Source: Chanos chanos (lineage: Eukaryota > Chordata > Actinopteri > Gonorynchiformes > Chanidae). Taken from it: 64,000 nucleotides of DNA. This document shows, in pieces, positions 47,209 through 64,000 of this stretch (its first letter is position 1; each line of letters opens with the position of its first letter). The translations under genes and the position numbers were made by a program. The stretch lies in contig NC_044498.1 of NCBI RefSeq assembly GCF_902362185.1, positions 32,233,036-32,297,035 of the forward strand, read 5' to 3'. Below the pieces are notes generated by a model that made no database searches, was not told where the DNA came from, and was given only the letters and a program-made list of their open reading frames with translations.

Positions 47209-47684
47209 TTACAGGGGACCACTGCTCCTTTCCGTAGAATAAGAGATGAGGAGATAGAGGTGGATCCCCGGCTAGCTGATAACTCATTTGATGCAAAGGT
47301 GAGTGAAAGAGGTCAAGGGTCAGATGAAATTTCAACTTCAGTCAGTTGTGTCTTGTGTTTTTTTTTTTTTTTGTTTGTTTTTTTTAAATGCTATGTTTAA
47401 TGTAAATCTCAGTGTGGTCGGTTGGCCTTTATTTACTCACTAATGCTCTGTGTTGTTGTAAAGATGAATAATCCTGTTTTGTCTAATGGTGATGATACCT
47501 GTCTTTTTTTTTTTTTTTTCCCCAGCGGGGATCCAGGGGAGACTGGGGTGAAAAAGCCAACGACGTTCTCAGATACACAAAGGGAAAGTCTTTCCGACAT
47601 GAAAAGACGAAAAAGAAACGCGGTAGCTACCGAGGAGGCGCCATCTCCACCACAGTCAACTCCATAAAGTTTGACAGTGACTGA
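40833..47684 (+). CDS. nolc1: Nucleolar and coiled-body phosphoprotein 1 (Nopp140)
   Basis: Nopp140 is a nucleolar/Cajal-body chaperone of snoRNPs. Fourteen exons: 40833-40943, 41406-41461, 41652-41806, 41998-42110, 42244-42367, 42605-42723, 42957-43080, 43204-43338, 43450-43524, 43650-44282, 44578-45792, 46749-46876, 47215-47298 and 47526-47684. Total 3231 nt, about 1076 aa, against 699 in human. An N-terminal LisH motif (SDLYQRVYSFLLENK) is followed by alternating Ser/Asp/Glu clusters (casein kinase 2 targets) and Lys/Ala/Pro-rich spacers. GPYNAVPPPP is a conserved spacer. The C-terminal SRP40 domain (PFRRIRDEEIEVD, DNSFDAK, GDWGEKAN, SFRHEKTKKKRGSYRGG, NSIKFDSD) is near identical to human. 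The extra length is in the repeat region. Confidence 0.95.
43650..45760 (+). repeat. nolc1: Coding tandem repeats in nolc1
   Basis: The two large exons are built from acidic serine blocks alternating with basic Ala/Pro/Lys blocks. At 44703-45236 four successive units of about 37-41 codons are nearly the same: QKAAAKPAPVK, then PPAQAESSSDSDSSS and DEEEQ. DNA identity between units is high, so this is recent tandem growth within an older repeat protein. Confidence 0.8.
45960..46250. repeat. Possible old hAT-type repeat fragment in a nolc1 intron
   Basis: GGTCGATATGGCCAAAATAT followed by ATCACGATCC resembles the terminal part of common fish hAT elements (GGCGATATGGCC... ATCACGAT). No clear opposite end was found. 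The rest of this 956-bp intron shows nothing recognisable. Confidence 0.3.
47170..47206. repeat. (TG)n microsatellite in a nolc1 intron
   Basis: A TG run ending 8 bases before the acceptor CTTTACAG of nolc1 exon 13, so it replaces most of the pyrimidine tract. Confidence 0.9.
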
Positions 47685-50018
47685 GACATGAACTCACACC
47701 CTCCATTTCAGCATCTCGCTCTCTGTCCTCGCCCAGTGTCAGCTTGAGCTGAATTCCATCCCCTACCCACACCACCACCCCCCACCACCACCATAGAAAA
47801 GTTCATCTTGGAGACCAGTTGTGTCTAGCTGGCTGAGAGTTACTATTACACTGTAATCAGCACTGAGTGACATTTTTCACTCTGCTAGCAAGTGCTCTTC
47901 CTGTTTGTGAGCTAACCCCACCTGCTGCCCCTTATCTGTAGGTACATGAAATGGCCAGAAGGTGGCAGCAATGTATTGTTCAAGTGGCTCAGTGATAATC
48001 AGTGATTGGATGGGACAACACTTTGATAACTTTTTATGTAAAAGGCACGATGAGCATACATTTTTATTCTCGAGCCCTGTTTTTGTTATGTATTTGCATG
48101 GTTTTTTTCATTGTGGAAAAAGCCAGAAATGGATTCGAATGGTTTCTTGGTTTGAACATATCGTGTGAACTGAGATTTATACATTTGATATCTCATCTGA
48201 TGTTTTTGTGAGAAGCATGCAGGGGGTTAATGTTGTGAAAGGTTCTCTCAGCTAAATTCTGGTTTCATTTCTTTCTTTTTTTGTACTTTGGTAATATCGT
48301 TAATTAAATATAGTCAGTCCTGATTAATGTACGTACTGTATCATGTTCCAGTCAGAAGCCATATAGTTAAGATTGGCCCCGCCCATCAGAATTTGACTGA
48401 TGGACCGACTCAGTCACCGTTTGTTCTCTCGCCAATTTCTAGTTGTCATTCTCGTTTTACTGTCTCAACTTCTATGTTGTTAACCGTTGCGTCAATTTCT
48501 TTATATTTTTCTGTTCTTATTAGTGTAAGTAAAATCCATTCATCTTAAACCAGCAGTGGGAGTGTTTCTGACTCGATTTTACCACTACGTGTATGAGGGG
48601 GTGTATTCGCCTTCGTGCCTCAGAGCTCTCATGCGTCACGGGACGTCTCCTGGGTTTTCCTCCCAATTAAAGTTGATGGGTGATTCTCCGACGCTCTGAG
48701 CCCTTGTGGAGAGACAGCAGACCCACACCTGAGCACACTAAATTCTGCTAGGAGGAAGAAAGCACACCTCAGGAGTGTACCCATCAATTCTACGTCACGA
48801 CAAAGGGATAATACTAATGAAACGGATATACCGTGTGTTCGCTGCTGATTTTATTCAACTTGTTTTTTATTCCACCTGTTAGCAAAACCAACATTCAATG
48901 CAGTGCAAATTATTTAAGAATAGACACGGCTGCAGAAACCCCTGGCGATTGCAATAATCAGCAAAGACCTGGACGATGCTGCAGTCAGGGAAAAACTCAT
49001 GCCGCGCTACAATGTGTCCGCATGCTTGAAAAGAGTCAGACATGATGCTAATTGGCGGCTTGAAAGTGCCTTTCTTCTGGCGTAGCCTCAACCACAAACT
49101 ACATCACCACGCAATCGTTTCTAGCTGTGCGAATGCTGGAATATTCGCTTCATGTAGATGTTATCATATGACGCTCTCCTAATTTACTGTGGCTACTCAA
49201 TTACTTTATACATTTATACCTCTATACTTAGTAACAATGCTCTCATATTTTGCTCGGCAGTATTAATAAAGGAATTCCACTGCTGATGTATCTTAAATTG
49301 CTCCAGTTTAACTAGCTGATGTAGCAACGTTGCCTTCTAAAGATGTTGCTTGACCTGCCAAGTGGACTTGAGTAGGCTATATCCAGAAGGACATATTCAT
49401 AGCGTGTCTTTGGCCTGTCGTCATGCATGATTACTGTCGCGTGCTGACAAATCCTGCAGTTGTTAGGCAGTGGTTGTAAGTACACACACACTATCCAGTA
49501 ATACTGAACATTAAATATACTTTAACATACGAAAAACACGGAAGTTCTGTGTGCCACGTCCAGGTATTTTCCAAAGTTTTAAAGTTACTGGTTTAATTAA
49601 AAAAAACCCATACATCTTTGCTACAGAGGGAGGCATGAATTAAACCTGGAGATGATGGAGAGTCCAAACGTTTGCTTTGAACTGTGTTCGGGTTCCTCAG
49701 ATCAAAGATAGTAACATATGGCTGATTTTGATTGTTAGGGTAATAAACAACGAGAAAAATGATCAAACGCTTCCCACTGACCTGTCTTGGTTACCCGTAG
49801 CTCTGCTCCGTTACCCTCTCCTTGACCCATTTCAGAGCAGCAGGCAGGCAAAGCGGAGCAGGAATACAGATGAGCAACATTTCGGCTTAATCTCTACTCC
49901 GGCACTCACCACACCGCCAAAACAAACCTCTGTGTGTGTGTGCGCGCGCAAGAAAGGCATCTTTTAGCTGCGCTCTGAGTACTCTTTATGGGATGTAGAG
50001 AGTATATATGTGTATATA
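47685..50018. other. nolc1 3' UTR and intergenic DNA
   Basis: The nolc1 3' UTR probably runs to about 48330, with ATTAAA at 48303-48308 as a candidate signal. It contains a CTCF-like CCAGAAGGTGGCAG at 47955-47968. From 48330 to 50018 I see no gene or named repeat. Confidence 0.5.
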
Positions 50019-50467
50019 CAGTTGGCCCTCCGTATCCGCGGGGGATTGGCTCCAGAATTTCACGCGGATACCAAAATCCGTAGATGCTTAAATCCCTTAT
50101 ATAAAATAGCGTAGTATTGGCATATAACCTATGCACATCCCCTCGTATACATCATCTATAGATTACTTATAATGCCTAATACAATGTAAATGCCATGTAA
50201 ATAGTTGTTAGATTATTTTGGGAATAATGACATGGAAAAAAAAGTCTGTACATGTTCAGTACAGACACAACCGTCGTAGGCCTAACTACATAGTACATGC
50301 ATGTCAGCAACATTTTCTTTCATTCAACAGCTACAGATTGCTTTCGTTTAATGACCTAATAGAGAAAATATAAATGCAAGTTTTGCTCTTGAGAACTTTC
50401 TAAAAAAAATTTCCTGACTATTTTCGATCCGTGGTTGGTTAAATCCGCAGAAAAGGAGGGCCGACTG
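50019..50467. mobile_element. Tigger/MER2-like miniature transposon (pogo group)
   Basis: The left end CAGTTGGCCCTCC pairs with the right end GGAGGGCCGACTG (12 of 13 positions), with TA on both sides (50017-50018 and 50468-50469), the Tc1/mariner-pogo target duplication. Further in, CGTATCCGCGGGGGATTGGC and CCAAAATCCGTAGATGCT on the left, and CGATCCGTGGTTGGTTAAAT on the right, are the typical Tigger/MER2 sub-terminal sequences. The body (CCCTTATATAAAATAGCGTA, ATTACTTATAATGCCTAATA, TGTACATGTTCAGTACAGAC) agrees closely with the mammalian MER2 consensus as I recall it. It has no transposase frame, so it is non-autonomous. It lies between nolc1 and micu1. Confidence 0.8.
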
Positions 50468-51340
50468 TAATAGCACTGTTTGCCTTGAGCATGCGTGTTT
50501 ATAGGAATCGACGTTTAAAATAAAGTGTCTTAAGTGACACCTCCGTGCGTGGCAAAATATGGACTGCGCGTGATCGCCACCACGTCTTGAGAGATGGACG
50601 AACTACCACTAAGGTGTCAACTTTGGTAATCAAACAACCCAGTTGTCCTTCACCACATACCGACTCCTATAGTTTACCTATAGGAGACAAATGAAATCAA
50701 TTCAGAAGAACGCACAATGCACAGTGTCATGAAAAACTCTTTTAATAGTGCTGTTCCATTACCATCAGTCTTATAAAGTCTAACAAAAGACAAAATAATA
50801 CACAATCCATGGCTCGCGTACATGTGGAGTAGAGACTCAACTCCGTAAACATGTCGTAAAATCACACCAGTTTTTAAACTGTTCCGTGCAGAACAAACAA
50901 ATATAATGTGTTTCATACTCAAGATTGACATTATAAACGAATGGACCACAGAGTTGTCATGCGCTGTGCTGTTTGCATATTTGAATATAACATTTACATG
51001 AAAAAGCGATCCATTCCGAGAATTACAATGACTGCACTGCGCAATGGTTAATGCTTTCCTCACCGAACTACCAAGGACAGCCAGCCAGGTATTTAAAAAG
51101 AAAAATAAATACACAAGTCCATCGACAGGAAGTTTCGTCTCCCTTAGTGCTTTTGGTTGTTAATTTTCTCGTTCCATAGCGTGAGCCTTGACGGAAGAAG
51201 GTAATGATTGATTAGCCTGATGTGATGTGCCATTATAATGAGTTCATTGCTTAATGACTTAATCTAATCCAGTGTGGGGGGTGGGAGGGTCTTATGATGG
51301 AAGATGCCTTTTGGCTGTCTTTCTGCAGTCCCATCCCCTC

Positions 51341-51369
<29 letters not shown>
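50468..51369. other. Intergenic DNA and micu1 3' UTR
   Basis: About 900 bp. The right end, including a (CT)n run at 51343-51367 directly after the stop codon, is presumed micu1 3' UTR. A frame at 50674-51114 on the minus strand matches no known protein. Confidence 0.45.
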
Positions 51370-59850
<8,481 letters not shown>

Positions 59851-60360
59851 CTACAGACACAGACTCTCCACAGGAGAGTCACACACACTAGCATGCTTAC
59901 ACAGTAACACAGTCAAGGAAAAAAAAAAAACATGCAAGTGCTGCATACTCATAAAGCCAGCAACGGAGGACAGAACAGGGGATGAGTACAGAGTATACAG
60001 AAATAAAACCCAAATGGGATTACAGTTGTCATGTTAAGAGAGAACAGAGGATATCTAATTATTTTATATACACATACTGACTACACATACTTTCTCTCTC
60101 TCTCTCACACACACACACAAACAGACACACACACACACACACAAACAGACACACACACACACACACACACTCTAACATTATGCTGGTCTAAATACACTGT
60201 GTTGATTTAAGTGTATTGTAATATAGATTCACACCCTGTTGGTAAGTGAAGTGTGAACACAAACTGAATCAACACTTGTGTGAACACAGCCTGGTGACCA
60301 TGTTCAGTGTTTCAGACACGGTCAGTGAACAACAACCACAAAACACACAGAAGATTTACG

Positions 60361-60361
<1 letters not shown>

Positions 60362-60440
<79 letters not shown>
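60362..60440. repeat. Long (CA)n microsatellite
   Basis: About 39 uninterrupted CA units, the longest pure CA run in the window, 50 bp from the candidate micu1 microexon. Confidence 0.95.
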
Positions 60441-60441
<1 letters not shown>

Positions 60442-60492
60442 AAATACAGAGCATGCCAGGGGCCAGCCTGTGGGAAGACTGAATGGCGTTAC

Positions 60493-60498
60493 CTCCGT
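60493..60498 (-). other. micu1: Candidate 6-nt micu1 microexon (Thr-Glu)
   Basis: On the minus strand ACGGAG is bounded by GCCCAGCAG and GTAACG, usable acceptor and donor 6 nt apart. It lies 780 bp upstream of the exon starting KISQERE, which is phase 0, so inclusion would insert Thr-Glu before that lysine. I recall human MICU1 forms differing by two residues but am not sure of the site. Possible chance occurrence. Confidence 0.3.
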
Positions 60499-60576
60499 CT
60501 GCTGGGCGTCCAATCAGAATGTGGGAGAGGGAAAGAGAAAGGGTTAAGACAAAACCAGACATTCTAACAGTCTCGC

Positions 60577-60623
<47 letters not shown>

Positions 60624-63364
60624 TACACACTTAATGCCTCTATACTTTAAAAATAAAAGGTACACAGGTTTCTACTCCGGTGTATACACAGGCAAACTAA
60701 ACCAAAACCCCAAGGACACACAAACTCCCCCTCTCTCCCATTTAACACTGAGCAAACAGAATGTGACCTAATACCCAATCATTTTCTCTCCTGATATCAC
60801 AGTGAACAGTTAAAAACAGCAATTGAGATTTTGACTCAACCATTCAATGTGCATGAGTGTAGAGCTCACAAATATTTTGTTAGAATGAGAGAAAATGACT
60901 GCTGGGAGATGTGTGTGTGAGAGAGAGGGGGGGGGGAGTGGGGGAAGAGACAAGGGCACTAGAGTGGAGATGGAGAGAGGAAGAGAGAGGATGTGTGTAA
61001 AGGGGGGGGGGGCATATGGGGACATCTGACGTGGTGGGGGAAATTTACAAAAGACAGTTGGCACTATGTGAGCTCATAACTGACCGAGGCACACACGCCA
61101 TGAGTGTGTGTATGTGTGAGTGAGTGTGTGTGTGTGTAAATGTGAGCTCAGACCAGTTTGCTGAGGGAGAGAAGAGAAGAACAGCCGTACAGTCAGTCCG
61201 TCGGACTTCGGGCCCAGTTTGTCCCACACGTCACCTTGACTAATCACCTAGCCGATCTGGCCTTACACTCTCCACCTCAGCGCGAAGGAGAGAACGAGTA
61301 GCACGCCACACATTCATATGGAACAGTCCAGAAAAGACTGCTCCACAAAGAGGCAGAGATGAAAGATGTCTACAGAAAGTCTCAAAAACACACACGCACA
61401 CACACATACCACAGTGTGAGGCGTGAGAAGGTCTAGGGCAGAGGGAGGAGAGAGACAGACTATCTGTCTATAAAATGGTAATTCTTAAATACACCCGGGG
61501 TCTGTGCACAGGGAGAGGGAGGGGCAGGGGACTATCTCACTACTCGCTAACGCTAGCCTAGCCTAGCCCAGCCCAGCTAGCTCCATCCTGCTTCCATACA
61601 AGCGAGTCACAAAGGTCTGTACTATCGAATAAACCTGAAAGGTTGTCACTCTAAATAGAGCGAGTCTTTAATCGTTTGAGAGCCTAACAGAGTGACCTAC
61701 TCCCACAGAAGGATGACGAGCTAGCGTGACAGCCCATAAGTAAGCCTCATTTTAAACAAGTTCCGTCACTAAGTAACATCTGTCTGTTGTTCGCCTCTCA
61801 TTTATCCCTCTTGCTCAAATGGCATCTTGGTTAATCCTAACTGCGCTGTGCGTGCATGCCTTGTGCCAGGTCACGCTTCTCCCCCCAGGTCCCCCAGGCT
61901 CAGATTACATCCATGCATGGCCTGACTGGCAGGGAGCTGAGGCGGGAAGGTGGGCAGGACCAGAAGCCTCCGTGGCCGGACCGGGCCCGGACACAGTTGA
62001 GCCCGGCACCTCCATCCACACTCCAGATCCTCTCACACTGCAAACCGTCTCCAGGGCATGCCCACAGGCGCAGCCCTGTGGTAAGCTAGCTCGTGTCCCT
62101 AACAGAGCCGGGTTAACAGAGTCTTCTGGTAAATCTCCATTCAAAAGGGGAAAAGTGAAGAGCCGCAAGCGTCCTGGGCAGAGAGTCTTAAGAAAGACAG
62201 CAGTCCAAAGAGAACGCCCTCTCTGATCTCTGGACTGAGCCTGGAGAGACGCCCTCTCCTCCAGCTGTAAACAGCTACATGTGCCAGACAGAACCAGGAG
62301 ACTGAGTCCTCCGCTCTCACTGTTCGTTGTTGGAGCCAGGAGGCCCTGTAGCGTGTGTGTATGTGTGTGTGTGCGTGCGCGTGTGTGTGCACTTGTAACA
62401 CACTGAGCTGTAGTGCTGTGGTTTAACGGGCTCTTGCAAAACGGCTGTCAGAGCTCTGATAAGAGAGCGACACAAGACAGAGGGGCGGAGCTAAAGGAAA
62501 GAGCAGGACAAAGTGAACTAATTGTCCTCATTAGAATGAAGTAGCAGCGGTGAAATGAACGACAACTTTACTTCCTGGCACTCTATCAGTTTAGGGCTGT
62601 CAGTGTATATGGGAACAGGAAGAGAGACTTCCCTTTCGGTATATTTATTTAATATCTAACTCTGCCTTAAGCAAGCACAAAGGATATGTGCTTATGAGTG
62701 TTTTAATAAAAGACCAGGTCATCTACCTGTGTAGTTTCACCCTGGGCTCTTAAACAAACCATTTCTGCTGATGATATGAACATCTGTCCTGCCTCAGTAC
62801 ACGAGAAGTGAGTGTGTAAGGTGTAAGTGGGTAGACGGAGAAGACTGGAACAGCCTGGCAGACCTAGCATGAGATCACAAATAGAGAGGAGAGAGCGAGG
62901 GAGAGAAACAGTATTGTTTTGTATTGTTTTGTTTAGCTGTAGTGTATGCGCTATGTGTAAGAAGCGGCAGGGTTTATGTTAGTAGACTAGACTTTGATCT
63001 GTCACTGATTTGAAATGACTAGACTGCTCATACAGAGAAAATAGACTGGATTTCAACAGTAAAGAGCTCTGCTCTGATTTACCAACACTACAGCATGTGG
63101 GCTCTAGTCACCAGTGATGAAAAGGATTTAAAATCAGGGAGAATGTTAATGCAAACATGTATGTGATAATATATCTGTCCCCACGATATCTTCATGCTGA
63201 ACAAACAAGGATGTGATCACATTACAAACTACGATTATAATATTGAGGAAGCCAGAAAGGAGAAATGATTTGAGTCTGTTGCAGAAGGAAATGTACTGTT
63301 ACAGATAAACAGATAACAGAAAAAAAACAGACATGCCTGAGAGCTCACTCATTCACTCTCACTT

Positions 63365-63400
<36 letters not shown>

Positions 63401-64000
63401 TTACAGTGTTTCATCATTTCCATAAGCCATTCATAATGAGATAGTATTCAAATGGATAAACAGATCTGTCAACAGTGGTGTAATACAGAACGATAGGGTT
63501 GTAAATGCAGTATTTGTGTAGAGGACTGAGTAATGAGTGTAATTCTCAGCAACTCCTCACACAGAGCTAATGTTTCTGTTATCTCTGCAAAGCACTCAAA
63601 CAGCAATAAAAAAAAAACAAAAAAAAATCATTTCTCGCCACAACAGTGTGAGAGTGAAAGTGACACATGGATGTGGGTGGATGTGTGTGCATGAGGCTAA
63701 AGAAATCTGTTTCAGTTCTCAAAGATCATTTGAGAGCAGGTGCTCTGCTCTGTTTATAATTTCTCTGAGACTGCAGTTCAGTCTATGGATCAGCATGAAT
63801 GGCAGTCAAACTATAATCATTCTCTCCAAGGATTCGCTGACAACCACAAGAACGGATACTGTGAATTGAACAGCTGTGAAAAACTAAAAAAAAAAAAGTG
63901 AATCCACAATAAAGAAACTTAGAATAATTTGTGAGTTTGGGTGTGTGTGTGTGTGTTTGTTTGATGCAACCCATCCTTGGGAAAGTTCCTGTTGAAACTA

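Noticed and set aside
60577-60616. CT run as a possible polypyrimidine tract of an unannotated exon
   Set aside because: On the coding (minus) strand it is purine-rich, and no exon follows on the plus strand.

Overview
This is vertebrate nuclear DNA, and most likely from a teleost fish. The genes are split into short exons by compact introns with GT/AG borders. Dinucleotide microsatellites are frequent, the dispersed repeats look like teleost types, and the encoded proteins match vertebrate families. The species cannot be named from the sequence. No prokaryotic feature, CRISPR array, virus-derived element or convincing RNA gene was seen. All homology calls are from recalled vertebrate proteins, without a database search. 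Layout, left to right: pde6c (minus, 38-3894, C-terminal half beyond the left edge); ffar4 (minus, 5491-7748, complete); cep55 (minus, 10475-14553, complete, with a 43-bp minisatellite in an intron); slc29a3/ENT3 (plus, 17548-23957, head-to-head with cep55); psap (minus, 27367-36984, tail-to-tail with slc29a3); mrps6 (minus, 40076-40435, coding region without introns); nolc1/Nopp140 (plus, 40833-47684, head-to-head with mrps6); micu1 (minus, 51370-59712, N-terminal exons beyond the right edge). Exon borders were placed by eye from splice consensus, reading-frame continuity and homology, and the phases close for every gene. As I recall human chromosome 10, the window joins material from three parts of it: CEP55-FFAR4-PDE6C (10q23.33), SLC29A3-PSAP-MICU1 (10q22.1) and NOLC1 (10q24). 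RBP4, which I recall lying between FFAR4 and PDE6C in mammals, is missing from that slot. The genes form no pathway or operon. The only functional theme is that slc29a3 and psap are both lysosomal, and both carry MiT/TFE-type E-boxes, including an exact GTCACGTGAC in a psap intron. Most notable: a Tigger/MER2-like miniature transposon (50019-50467); a tandem array of decoy 3' splice sites before slc29a3 coding exon 2; a 6-nt psap microexon like the alternatively spliced human one; a possible 6-nt micu1 microexon; and expanded Ser/Asp/Glu-Lys/Ala/Pro repeats in nolc1. I found no evidence of a wholly new biological system.
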